Shown: in pieces, positions 7,757-16,147 of the stretch
How the letters are laid out: the number at the start of each line of letters is the position of its first letter
Numbering within the stretch: position 1 is the first letter of the stretch
Assembly (NCBI RefSeq): GCF_009497775.1
Contig: NZ_CP031012.1
Coordinates: forward strand, 310,001 to 374,000
Source of the DNA: Alcaligenes faecalis
GTDB taxonomy: Bacteria; Pseudomonadota; Gammaproteobacteria; Burkholderiales; Burkholderiaceae_B
Reading direction: 5' to 3'
DNA length: 64,000 nt
Notes under the pieces: model-generated
What the model was told of the DNA's origin: nothing
What the model saw: only the letters and a program-made list of their open reading frames with translations
Databases searched by the model: none
Position numbers and translations under genes: made by a program

Positions 7757-9373
7757 ATGGAACATGCACGCTGCGTGTTGATTGTTTTGGAAGAAGGCGA
7801 AGGCTTGCACTACTGGCTGGAGCAACTGCGGGTTTTCGGTACCAAGACAAGCGTTGTCAGATCCCTGGAGAAGGTCGCGGAGGCGCGTCTGAGCCAGGCT
7901 GATCTGCTGCTGTTTCCTGTCGAGACGGGCTACGTGCCTTTGATGGTGGCCAAGTTGCGCAATGACTTTGGTTCCCTGGGTATCGTGGCCGTTCAGTCCG
8001 GCCTGTCTGCCAGCGCCCGTGTGCAGCTGCTGCTGACGGGGGCGGACGCGTGTCTGGCACTGGATGTGCAAGTGCCCGAGCTGATGGCCTGGTGCCATGC
8101 TGTGCGTCGCCGGAATGTTTATGCTGCCGTGGGTGCCGCCCAGGCGATAGAAGAGGTTCAGGACCATAGCGGCCAGCAGGAATGGATCTTGCGCGACAAG
8201 GGCTGGACGCTGGTGGCTCCCAATGGGGTAGGCCTGGAGCTGACCCATAGCGAGCGTCAATTGATGGACGCCTTTATTCGCCATGCGGATGCCCGTTTCA
8301 GCCGTGAAGACCTGATGCGCGACAAGGGACTGGCTGCCAGCGACAGCCGCGCCGTGGATTCCCTGATCAGCCGTTTGCGCCGCAAGGCCAGCCAGGCTGG
8401 TGTGGCCTTGCCGATCAAATCGGTGCACGGCTGGGGCTATACCTTTACGGGCAAATTGATCGCCCAGCAAGAGCCACAAGACACGGAAATCATGGAGTTT
8501 TACGCGCCGCGTGACGATCAGGAGGCATCCCAGCCCACGCCGCTGGAACTCTTGCGTGCTTTGGAAACGCTGGATGTGCTGGACCCCCATGCCAGCGAAG
8601 CGCTGTCTTTCTCTTATCAGTTGCGGGTGGCGACCAGCACAGGTCAATACAGTGGTGTGGATGCTCAGGTGTTCTGGACCTCGCCCACAGGCTTGCGTTT
8701 GTCCTCGGACCTGGTGCTGCGCCATATGCCGGACTCGATCCACCGTCAGGCTTTGTGTGAATGGATGCTGCGCACCCTGATGGCTGACGTGCGTCGCTGG
8801 TGGCAGGAGTATTCGCTGCGTGCCAGCCATATCGGCCTGAAGTTGCCCATTGATATGCTGCTGCCTATGTACAAGCGCATGCCCAGCATGTTGCGTCAGT
8901 TCGAGCTGCAGCCTTGTTGTGTGGAGCTGGACTTGTTCAGCGACGAGGAGTTGGAAGAAACGCCGGAATTGATCCAGGCTTTGCAATTCCTGAAAGAGCA
9001 GGACATTCAGGTCTGGCTGACCAGTCCTGATATTGAAAACACCAAGCTCAACCGTTTGCGTGGCTGGCCGATCAGCGGGGTCAAGCTGGAAGCCGAGGTG
9101 ATTCAACGAGCCTGCCGTGAACCAACGTTCAAGGCTTTGCTGGAAACCGCGTGCCATTTGCTGAGCGAGCAGGGCTTTGAACTGGTCATCAAAGGCGTGG
9201 ATAACCTGGAACAGCGTGATCTGGCACTGAATCTGGAACTGGGTCACTACCAGGGGCGTCTGACCTCGGAATTGATGTCCGAAGACGGCTTCCTGCTGAC
9301 TTTGGCCAGTAGCGAACCCTCTTTTGGCCAAGGCCATGACGCATCCCGACGCCTGAGCGGTAGTGTTTTGTAA
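7757..9373 (+). CDS. receiver-like, winged-helix and degenerate EAL fusion regulator
   Basis: A 538-residue soluble protein in three parts. Residues 1-120 resemble a response-regulator receiver fold but lack the usual acidic pocket and phosphoacceptor Asp context. Residues about 135-235 are an OmpR-type winged helix (LTHSERQLMDAFIRH, DSRAVDSLISRLRRKA, IKSVHGWGYTF). Residues about 265-525 follow the EAL fold order but with catalytic motifs lost: the EAL position reads DAQVFW, ELTE reads VELDLFSDEEL, the DDFG loop reads LTSPDIENT, and AEGVE reads IKGVDN. It is thus likely a non-catalytic c-di-GMP sensor or structural EAL controlling a DNA-binding domain. RBS is weak (TAGGCG). No cognate kinase gene is adjacent. 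Confidence 0.8.
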   Translation: MEHARCVLIVLEEGEGLHYWLEQLRVFGTKTSVVRSLEKVAEARLSQADLLLFPVETGYVPLMVAKLRNDFGSLGIVAVQSGLSASARVQLLLTGADACLALDVQVPELMAWCHAVRRRNVYAAVGAAQAIEEVQDHSGQQEWILRDKGWTLVAPNGVGLELTHSERQLMDAFIRHADARFSREDLMRDKGLAASDSRAVDSLISRLRRKASQAGVALPIKSVHGWGYTFTGKLIAQQEPQDTEIMEFYAPRDDQEASQPTPLELLRALETLDVLDPHASEALSFSYQLRVATSTGQYSGVDAQVFWTSPTGLRLSSDLVLRHMPDSIHRQALCEWMLRTLMADVRRWWQEYSLRASHIGLKLPIDMLLPMYKRMPSMLRQFELQPCCVELDLFSDEELEETPELIQALQFLKEQDIQVWLTSPDIENTKLNRLRGWPISGVKLEAEVIQRACREPTFKALLETACHLLSEQGFELVIKGVDNLEQRDLALNLELGHYQGRLTSELMSEDGFLLTLASSEPSFGQGHDASRRLSGSVL

Positions 9374-9470
9374 GCCGCCTTAGCATCCAATCATCTCGAT
9401 ATGTAACTTTAGTTAAGTATTTCAAGCCCGAGGCCGTTACCCAGCTTGTTCGATGGGGCCTCCTTGCAGG

Positions 9471-9497
9471 CCGACCGTGCTGACACGGTCGGTTTTT
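9471..9497 (+). terminator. intrinsic terminator
   Basis: CCGACCGTG, loop CTGA, CACGGTCGG, then TTTTT: a perfect 9-bp stem about 100 bases after the preceding regulator gene and 43 bases before the chemotaxis receptor start. Confidence 0.9.
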
Positions 9498-9540
9498 GCG
9501 TACCTGGGACCTGTCTCTTCAGCGTTGCTCGGGGAATATG

Positions 9541-11085
9541 ATGCGTTTGGGCTTGAAACAGAAGTTGTGGTTGCCATTGATCTTGTGCTTGATGGCTTTG
9601 GTGGCGGTTTTTGCGTTTGTGAACTATCAGCTCTATCAGGCACAGATGGAAGAGCGAAGAACCAGTTTGCAGCACATCGTCAATATTGCAGCGAACATTA
9701 CGCAGGACTACCAGCAACTGGTCAGCAAAGGCGTTCTCAGCAAGGAAGAGGCGCAAAAGCAGGCGCTGCAACGCATCAGCAGTATCCGTTTTGGACAGGA
9801 AGGCTACGTGTCGGTGTTATCGACCGATGTGGTGTCCATCATGAATCCCAGCCGACCGGAGCTGGACGGTCAGGACGTCAGTGCCGTGGTCGATAGCAAT
9901 GGGGTGCATCCTTTTGCCGAGATGAGCCGCATCGGCCGCAATGGCGGTGAAGGCTTTCTGGAGTATCACTGGCCCAAGCTCAGCGACAAGAGCAATGCGC
10001 CCAAACTGGCCTTTGGTAAGGGGGTGACGCAGTGGGATTGGGTGCTGACCTCGGGCGTGTATATCGACAATATCCAGGCGCGTTTCCTGAACAATCTGCT
10101 CAGCTCTTCGATCGTGTTCATTCTGATCGTGCTGCTGGTATCGACCGTCACCGTGTTCTTGGCGCGCCAGATCTTTGCCGAGCTGGGCGCTGAACCCAAG
10201 ATTTTGCATGGAGCGGCCCAGGCCATTGCTAATGGCGATTTGCGTGTGGCACATTCCTTGCGTTCGATTCCGGACAATAGCGTGATGGCGTCCATCGAGC
10301 AGATGCGCCTGAAGCTGAACGAGGTCATGCGCACGCTGCAACACAGCAGTGGCGTGATTGCGGACGATACCTCGCAGCTGTCTGTGGGCAATCTGGAGCT
10401 GTCCAGCCGCACGACTCAGCAGGCGGCGGCCTTGCAGGAAACAGCATCGGCCATGGAAGAGATGACCGGTACGGTGCGCATGAGCGAAGAAAACGCCATG
10501 CGGGCTGAGGAAGTCTCCAGCCAGGTGCAGAAAACCGCTCAGCACGGTGGCCAGATGGTCAGCGAGCTGGTGGACCGCATGGGCGCGATTCGTGACACCA
10601 GCGGCAAGGTGGCGGACATCACCACGGTGATTAACTCGATTGCCTTCCAGACGAATATTCTGGCCTTGAACGCCGCTGTGGAAGCCGCGCGAGCCGGTGA
10701 ACAAGGTCGAGGTTTTGCGGTGGTGGCCGGTGAAGTGCGTGCCTTGGCGCAGCGTACGACCGCTTCTGCCCAGGAGATTGCTCAATTGGTGGAGGCGTCC
10801 TCCAACAGCACCCGCGAAGGGGTGCAGTTGATGGGGCAGGTGGGTGAGGTCATTGATGAGATGGTCACCGGCAGCTCGCAAGTGATGACGATTGTTCACG
10901 AGATTGCGGCTTCTACTCGCGAGCAAACCATTGGTATCGAGCAAATCAATGTGGCTGTGGGTCAGCTGGATTCGGCCACTCAGCAAAACGCGGAGATGGT
11001 GAACCAGGTGGCGCACACCTCCAGCGAGTTGCAAGACCAGGTACAAGAGCTGGATCGTTTGATTCAGGCTTTCCGTCTGGGGTGA
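9541..11085 (+). CDS. methyl-accepting chemotaxis protein with single Cache domain
   Basis: A 514-residue inner-membrane chemoreceptor. Seen: TM1 at about 6-27 ([19 protein letters not shown]), a periplasmic single-Cache-like sensor (about 30-190, with [13 protein letters not shown] and [12 protein letters not shown]), TM2 at about 195-215 ([21 protein letters not shown]), a HAMP-like linker, and a methyl-accepting signalling domain whose hairpin tip carries the signature around [20 protein letters not shown]. It ends without an NWETF-type CheR pentapeptide. ATG at 9541 has GGGGA at suitable spacing and is preferred to ATG at 9538 or the upstream TTG. Single-Cache receptors often sense small carboxylates; the ligand here is unknown. 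Confidence 0.92.
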   Translation: MRLGLKQKLWLPLILCLMALVAVFAFVNYQLYQAQMEERRTSLQHIVNIAANITQDYQQLVSKGVLSKEEAQKQALQRISSIRFGQEGYVSVLSTDVVSIMNPSRPELDGQDVSAVVDSNGVHPFAEMSRIGRNGGEGFLEYHWPKLSDKSNAPKLAFGKGVTQWDWVLTSGVYIDNIQARFLNNLLSSSIVFILIVLLVSTVTVFLARQIFAELGAEPKILHGAAQAIANGDLRVAHSLRSIPDNSVMASIEQMRLKLNEVMRTLQHSSGVIADDTSQLSVGNLELSSRTTQQAAALQETASAMEEMTGTVRMSEENAMRAEEVSSQVQKTAQHGGQMVSELVDRMGAIRDTSGKVADITTVINSIAFQTNILALNAAVEAARAGEQGRGFAVVAGEVRALAQRTTASAQEIAQLVEASSNSTREGVQLMGQVGEVIDEMVTGSSQVMTIVHEIAASTREQTIGIEQINVAVGQLDSATQQNAEMVNQVAHTSSELQDQVQELDRLIQAFRLG

Positions 11086-11194
11086 TAAAAGGCGCCGCCT
11101 CGCGCCAGCCAAGGGGTGCGCTGATTATTTTTGATCGTATACTGCTTCTTGGTACTGGGCTTGTCCTGCGGCAAACCGGCATTTAGGAGGATGT

Positions 11195-12772
11195 ATGTTG
11201 CGCGCACCTGTTGTTGCTGTATTGATGGTGGGAATGGTTGGGTCGGCTTGGGCGGCTACGCTGCCTTCGGCTCAAGGTGAAGTTCAGGCGCACGAACATC
11301 ATGAACGAATACTGAGCTTGCAACAGAATGATCTGGTGCAAGGCAGTTGGCAGCACAGTGGTGATGTGGCGCTGGAGTTATTCGGCCCCGATGGCAAGGC
11401 GATTCGTCATTGGGCGGATGCACCGGAGCGGGGCGGTCCTTTTGGCTTTATTGCCAGCACGGCGGGCGAGTATCGTTTGCGTGTGCTGGGGCAGGGCGAG
11501 TATCAGTGGCAGGTCAAATCGGTCACGGCTCCCCAAACGCCGGCTCAGGCCGAACCTTTGCAAGGTGATGTGATCCGTCAGTGGAGCATGCGGTTGCGCG
11601 CTGGCGAGCCATCTCGCGGTTTTTGGGATTATGTGCAGCGTGTGGGTTCTCCTTTGGTGGAGCGCTACAGCAATACGCATGATCGCGTCACGTTTGTCTG
11701 GCGCGGTGCCCAGAACGAGGTGCGTCTGCACGGCGGGCCTTTCTCTTATACCGATCGCATGCATCGCTTGGGCGAGTCGGATATCTGGTACATCACCTAC
11801 GATTTGCCGCGTGATGCCCGTTTTGCTTATCGCATGGCACCGGATGTGCCTTATGTAGGTCAGAACCTGGCGCGTGAAGTGCTGCGGGCGGCTTTGCAGC
11901 GCGATCCTCATAATTCCCAGGTTTTGCCGGAAAACAGCAAGGATCTGTTTGATGGTGAGTCGGTCTTGCGTTTGACGCAGGCTCCGGCCGAGGTGGTGAG
12001 CCTGGAGCCGCAGCAGTTGGGGCAGGGACAATGGCGTACGGAACGCTTGCCCAGCGAGGCCTTGGGTGTGGAGCGGCAGGTGCAGATTTATCAGCCTGCT
12101 GGCACTCGGGCCCAGGAAATTGATCACACTTTGATTTTGTTCGATGGTCGTGACTATCGGGATTTGGCGCGCGCGCCTGCCATGTTGGACACTTTGATTG
12201 CGCAGGGGCGTGTGGAGCCTATGTGGCTGGTCCTGGTGGACAATCCGGGCATGGCGGAACGGGCACGGGAATTGCCGCCGAATGAGGCTTACATCAAGTT
12301 TCTGGACAAGGAGCTGATGCCTTGGTTGAATGCCCAGGGTGTGCAGTCGACGGCGGACAAGACGGCGATTGGTGGCTCCAGTTATGGTGGTTTGGCCGCC
12401 ATGAATGCTGCGTGGCGTTTGCCGCAGTGGTTTGGCAATGTCCTGAGCATGTCGGGGTCGTTCTGGTGGGCTCCGACGGGTGATGCTCGTGGGCAGTGGC
12501 TGACGCGCCAGATGGCGGATTCGCCTGCTGTGCCAGTGAAGGTTTATATGAGCGCGGGGGTGTTCGAGTCTTCAGGCTCCAGCCGGGATGTCAGCCTGGT
12601 GCAGGCTAATCGTCATCTGGATGATGTGCTGCGGGCACGGGGGTATGACGTGCGTTACGTGGAAAGCGCGACGGCGCATGATTTTGTGGCTTGGAGGGAT
12701 GCTTTGGCTTTGGGGCTGGAGCATTTGTTTGGGATTGAGCAGGTTGAAGAGCCTGTTCAGGAGAAGAAGTAG
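11195..12772 (+). CDS. secreted Fes-like siderophore esterase
   Basis: A 525-residue protein with a signal peptide (cleavage near AWAATL), an N-terminal beta-rich region, an enterochelin-esterase N-terminal-like domain (about 150-230, WRGAQNEVRLHGGPFS, DIWYITYDLPRDARFAYR) and a C-terminal alpha/beta hydrolase domain with nucleophile motif GGSSYGG, an acidic turn in SAGVFES and a late His in AHDFVAWRD. By family it hydrolyses trilactone siderophores such as ferric enterobactin. Fes itself is cytosolic, so the export signal implies periplasmic hydrolysis. A strong AGGAGG lies upstream. No Fur-box match is seen before it, although the enterobactin-type genes lie just beyond the convergent gap. 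Confidence 0.85.
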   Translation: MLRAPVVAVLMVGMVGSAWAATLPSAQGEVQAHEHHERILSLQQNDLVQGSWQHSGDVALELFGPDGKAIRHWADAPERGGPFGFIASTAGEYRLRVLGQGEYQWQVKSVTAPQTPAQAEPLQGDVIRQWSMRLRAGEPSRGFWDYVQRVGSPLVERYSNTHDRVTFVWRGAQNEVRLHGGPFSYTDRMHRLGESDIWYITYDLPRDARFAYRMAPDVPYVGQNLAREVLRAALQRDPHNSQVLPENSKDLFDGESVLRLTQAPAEVVSLEPQQLGQGQWRTERLPSEALGVERQVQIYQPAGTRAQEIDHTLILFDGRDYRDLARAPAMLDTLIAQGRVEPMWLVLVDNPGMAERARELPPNEAYIKFLDKELMPWLNAQGVQSTADKTAIGGSSYGGLAAMNAAWRLPQWFGNVLSMSGSFWWAPTGDARGQWLTRQMADSPAVPVKVYMSAGVFESSGSSRDVSLVQANRHLDDVLRARGYDVRYVESATAHDFVAWRDALALGLEHLFGIEQVEEPVQEKK

Positions 12773-12835
12773 TTGTAGCTGGGCTTAAGTTGTGAGGTAC
12801 GGGCTATAGACAGGCTCAGTCGACTGGACCGGGAG

Positions 12836-13068
12836 GCTGTTCGGGTCGGGGCAGGCTCAGGCGGGGCTGAGCGTTTGCTGGTGCTGCGCACCAGTACCCT
12901 TGGCATAAGATTGCTACGGGCGGGGCCTGAACTCGCCGGGTACTTGGTCCCCCGGACCAAGTACAAACGCCCGGCTCAAACAGCAGGCCCCTTGCATCCC
13001 TACGCAATCTCATGCCCGCGGCAAGCACTCTGATCCGCCCCGCCTGAGCCTGCCCCGACCCGAACAGC
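12836..13068. repeat. 233-bp nested inverted repeat
   Basis: The outer arms, 12836-12867 and 13037-13068, are perfect 32-bp reverse complements, GC-rich. Inside them are further matched arms in the correct nested order: 12902-12914 with 13004-13016 (12 of 13 match), 12922-12929 with 12984-12991 (GGGGCCTG/CAGGCCCC), and a central perfect 11-bp hairpin 12940-12950 with 12954-12964 (GTACTTGGTCC/GGACCAAGTAC, 3-base loop). A side hairpin CTGGTGC-tgc-GCACCAG lies at 12878-12894. Transcribed from either strand it would fold into one long rod. Confidence 0.9.
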
Positions 13069-13375
13069 ATGGCAGCAGTGCTCTTGAGTGGGCCTGCTTT
13101 CAACGGCTGTAGGTTGGGGCGTTTGGAACGCTGCAGTTGCTCGATCTAGTTCATAAGACTCGACTGAGTTAAGGGGAATCCGACAGGGGGACCTGCACTG
13201 AGCAGGTCTAATCTGATGCAGGCCTGACTGCGCTTGGCTTTAATTAATCTCGTTCGCGATGTGTTGGTTCGCGTGTATTTTTCCTTGGCCCGGCAATATG
13301 TGCCCAGTCCTTATCGGCACTGGCTCTAATATTGGTGTGCGCATGCTTGTGTCCGGACTCGTTCCGATGAGCAAT

Positions 13376-13404
13376 AAAAAAGGGCGGAGATTCCGCCCTT
13401 TTTT
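13376..13404. terminator. bidirectional terminator after entA
   Basis: AAAAAA then GGGCGGA, a 3-base loop, TCCGCCC and TTTTTT. It has a T-run on both strands and is 12 bases past the entA stop, so it ends the long minus-strand siderophore operon and can also stop plus-strand readthrough. Confidence 0.93.
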
Positions 13405-13416
13405 GCGTCTGGCTGT

Positions 13417-14205
13417 TTAGCCTTGGTCCAGTGTGGCACCGCCGTCCACGCGCAGGTCGGACAGGGTGATGTGGCTGGCGCGGTCCGAGAGCAGGAACAG
13501 GACGGCTTCCGCGATTTCTTCGGGGGTGGCGATTTTTTGCAGGGGGATGCCCAGGCGGTAGTTTTCGCCGGAGCCCGCGATGACGGTTTCGCGTGAGCTG
13601 CCTTGTGCCCACATGGCTTGTTGCATGGGGGTGTCGGTGGAGCCGGGGGAGATGACGTTCACCCGGATGCCGTGTGGGGCCAGTTCCAGGCCCAGGCAGC
13701 GGCTCAGTTGGGTGACGGCAGCTTTGGAGGCGGCGTAGGCGCCCATGGCGATGCGTGGGGTGGCGGCGGAGTTGGAGCTGACGTTGACGATGGCGCCTTG
13801 TTTGCGCTCGATCATGCCTTTGGCCACGTTGCGGCAGACGTTAAAGACGCCGGTGGTGTTGATGGCAAAGGTGCGATCCCATTGTTCGTTGCTCAGCTCG
13901 GTGATGCGGCCCATTTGCAGGACGCCCGCCACACAGGCCAGGCGCTGGATGGGCCCCAGTTTTTCCTGGCCTTGGGCCAGCGCTGCATCGACGGCATCGG
14001 CCTGGCTGATGTCGACCAGGTGGCAGGAGACGCGCTCGCTGTAGCTGGACTGGCTCAGTTGGGTCAGGCCTTCTACGTCCAGGTCCAGGGCGATGACGCG
14101 TGCGCCTCGCTCCAGCAGCAGTTTGGTCACGGCAGCGCCAATGCCACGGGCGGCGCCCGTGACGGCGACGCATTCGCCTGCAAATTCTTGTGTGTTAGTG
14201 CTCAT
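13417..14205 (-). CDS. entA: 2,3-dihydro-2,3-dihydroxybenzoate dehydrogenase
   Basis: A 262-residue short-chain dehydrogenase that by context oxidises 2,3-dihydro-DHB to 2,3-dihydroxybenzoate with NAD. Seen: nucleotide-binding TGAARGIG, the NVSSNSA serine region, catalytic YAASK, and an EntA-like motif NVISPGSTDTPMQ. SDR sequences are hard to assign individually; the identification as EntA rests on the adjoining isochorismatase and isochorismate synthase genes. It is the last gene of the run, 13 bases after entB. Confidence 0.9.
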   Translation of the reverse strand: MSTNTQEFAGECVAVTGAARGIGAAVTKLLLERGARVIALDLDVEGLTQLSQSSYSERVSCHLVDISQADAVDAALAQGQEKLGPIQRLACVAGVLQMGRITELSNEQWDRTFAINTTGVFNVCRNVAKGMIERKQGAIVNVSSNSAATPRIAMGAYAASKAAVTQLSRCLGLELAPHGIRVNVISPGSTDTPMQQAMWAQGSSRETVIAGSGENYRLGIPLQKIATPEEIAEAVLFLLSDRASHITLSDLRVDGGATLDQG

Positions 14206-14218
14206 GTGTGCGTCCTGT

Positions 14219-14857
14219 TTAGCTTTGCAGGCTGTCCTGGATTTCGGTGCAGGTCAGGCTGACGCCGCAGCGTTGCGAGACGTGGCGGATGGCCATTTGG
14301 TGTTCTTCCAGAGAGAAGTCGGCAACGCCGTCGATGGCCAGGAAGGGCTGCACGTCTTGCATGAAGGCTTCCAGGGCGGTGGTCATGCAGCCGATGTGGG
14401 CGTAGACGCCCGTGATGATCAGTTGGTCACGGCCCAGATTGCGCAGTTGCTCTCGCAGGTCGGAGCGCTGGAAGGCGCTGTAACGCCATTTGGTCAGCAT
14501 GATGTCCTGCTCGGCCGGTGTCAGCTCCGGCACGACGGCTTGCTGGGTGTGAAATTCGGTGGCGGTCAGGCCTGGGCCCCAGAAATCGTTCAGCAAGGCA
14601 CGGTCTTTCTCGGGCTGCTCGGTAGGCTGGGCGGTATAGAACACGGGAATCCCCAGCTTGTGGCAGACGTCGCGCAGGGCGGCGATGCGTTCGATCAGCA
14701 TGGGGATAGGGGCCTGGCTCATATCGTATTTCTGCAGAAAGTAGGTCTGCATGTCGTGAATGAGCAGGGCGGCACGATTTGCCTGTGGGCGCCAATTGAC
14801 GCGGTTGGCTACGGGGGTTTGAGGCAGCTCGTAGCTGGGCAACGCGTGAATGGTCAT
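14219..14857 (-). CDS. entB: isochorismatase, stand-alone (EntB N-terminal domain)
   Basis: A 212-residue isochorismatase that converts isochorismate to 2,3-dihydro-DHB and pyruvate. Seen: NRAALLIHDMQTYFL with the catalytic Asp, KWRYSAFQRSDL, ITGVYAHIGCMTTALEAFMQDV, and DFSLEEHQMAI, all strongly EntB/DhbB-like. The protein ends where these proteins normally continue into an aryl carrier domain; that domain is instead a separate gene about 8 kb upstream (22842-23087). Spacing of 16 bases from entC shows an operon. Confidence 0.94.
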   Translation of the reverse strand: MTIHALPSYELPQTPVANRVNWRPQANRAALLIHDMQTYFLQKYDMSQAPIPMLIERIAALRDVCHKLGIPVFYTAQPTEQPEKDRALLNDFWGPGLTATEFHTQQAVVPELTPAEQDIMLTKWRYSAFQRSDLREQLRNLGRDQLIITGVYAHIGCMTTALEAFMQDVQPFLAIDGVADFSLEEHQMAIRHVSQRCGVSLTCTEIQDSLQS

Positions 14858-14873
14858 AAGTCGTGTCTCCGTT

Positions 14874-16079
14874 TTAAAGTGTTATGTTTTGCGCCAGACC
14901 CAGTGAGTTGATCAGGGTCATGAGTTTATTGCCGGTTTCCTGGCGCTCCAGGGCAGGGACGGAGCCGTCCACAATGCCGGCGCCAGCCGATAAGGTCAGG
15001 CCTTGCTGGGTGTAGTGGCCGCAGCGAATGGCCACGGCCCATTCGCCGTTTCCTTCATGGTCGTTCCAGCCTATGGCGCCTGCAAAGTAGCCGCGATCAA
15101 AGACTTCGGTGGCTTCGATGGCCTGCATGGCTGGCTGGGTAGGCAGGCCGCAGACGGCCGGAGTGGGGTGCATGGCCAGTGCCAGCTCCAGAGAGGTGAC
15201 GGAAGGGTCACGCAAACGGCCGCTTATACGGGTGGACAGGTGCCACAGGTTGGCGGTGCTGGTCAGGTTGGGGCCGTCGGGCACTTCCATGGAGTCGCAG
15301 AACTGGGACAGGATACGCACCACGTCCTGAATCACGTAGGCGTGCTCGCGCAGGTCTTTGCTGGAGGCCATCAAGGTTTCGGCGCTGGTCTGATCGCGCT
15401 GCGGATCGGCAAAGCGTGGGGCTGTGCCTGCCAGCGGGTTGACTGTCACCAGATCGCCCTGGCGGCGTACCAGCAGTTCGGGGCTGGCCCCAAAAAACAG
15501 GTCCGGGTCTTCGGCCTTGCCGCCTGGCACAGGCAGGGCGTAGGTGTAGCCAGCCGGATTGCTGTGGAGCATGTTGCTCAACACAGTCTGACGATCCAGG
15601 GCTTCGTTCAGTGTGATGGTCACGGTGCGGGCCATCACAGTTTTGGAAATGTTCTGTTCGCGCATCGTTGCCAGGATGCGGCTGACGCTGTCTTCGTAGC
15701 CTTCGCCATCGGGCAGCAAGCTTTGGCTGGCAATGGTGTTGCCGGATTTGGCCAGCGGTGGGCGCTGGACCGGGCGCAGCAAGACGGGATCGCGCCGGTA
15801 TTCCTTGGGCACTCGCAAATAGGCTTCGCGGGCCGGGTTAAAGGGGATTACGCCCAGCAGGAGGGGGGCGTCCAGACCTTCCTGTGCAGCTTGCGACAGC
15901 AAGGTTCGGGCATCGTCCAGCAATTGCCCCTGGGCATTATTGGTATGCCGCTCCAGTGCCGTGCCGTGTGCCATCAAACTGACGGAGGGAGAGGCAAATA
16001 CGCTGCTGTCGGCCCGGTAATGCTTTAGCCATTCTTCAATGGCGGCAGGGCGGACTTGATCGTCGATACGGCTGTTCAT
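14874..16079 (-). CDS. entC: isochorismate synthase
   Basis: A 401-residue chorismate-binding enzyme that makes isochorismate for DHB synthesis. Seen: GVIPFNPA, NPAGYTYALPVPG, FFGASPELLVRRQGD with VNPLAGTAPR, the conserved EHAYVIQDVVRILSQF helix, STANLWHLSTRISGRL, HPTPAVCGLPTQPA and the C-terminal FAGAIGWNDHEGNGEWAVAIRC. The start at 16079 (MNSRID) has AAAGGA five bases upstream; an in-frame start 16 codons earlier lacks such support. It is 68 bases after the propeller-protein gene and is followed by entB. Confidence 0.94.
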   Translation of the reverse strand: MNSRIDDQVRPAAIEEWLKHYRADSSVFASPSVSLMAHGTALERHTNNAQGQLLDDARTLLSQAAQEGLDAPLLLGVIPFNPAREAYLRVPKEYRRDPVLLRPVQRPPLAKSGNTIASQSLLPDGEGYEDSVSRILATMREQNISKTVMARTVTITLNEALDRQTVLSNMLHSNPAGYTYALPVPGGKAEDPDLFFGASPELLVRRQGDLVTVNPLAGTAPRFADPQRDQTSAETLMASSKDLREHAYVIQDVVRILSQFCDSMEVPDGPNLTSTANLWHLSTRISGRLRDPSVTSLELALAMHPTPAVCGLPTQPAMQAIEATEVFDRGYFAGAIGWNDHEGNGEWAVAIRCGHYTQQGLTLSAGAGIVDGSVPALERQETGNKLMTLINSLGLAQNITL

Positions 16080-16147
16080 AGGAGTCCTTTTTAAGGGCAG
16101 GGGTTTTGCCTTTGCGCCCCTTTTCATGGAAGGGGCGCGTCGGGCGA

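Larger units (their letters stand above)
12773..13416. other. 644-bp convergent gene-free region rich in hairpins
   Basis: No credible coding frame lies between the esterase (plus strand) and entA (minus strand). It holds the 233-bp nested palindrome at 12836-13068, a further hairpin GACCTGC-actga-GCAGGTC at 13190-13208, and a bidirectional terminator at 13376-13404. Being downstream of both genes it is not a promoter region for either; it may contain an RNA gene or a mobile palindromic element. Confidence 0.7.

Noticed and set aside
7682..9337. A 551-codon open frame on the minus strand
   Set aside because: It is antisense to the winged-helix/EAL-like regulator and is rich in Gln and His, as expected for a shadow frame.
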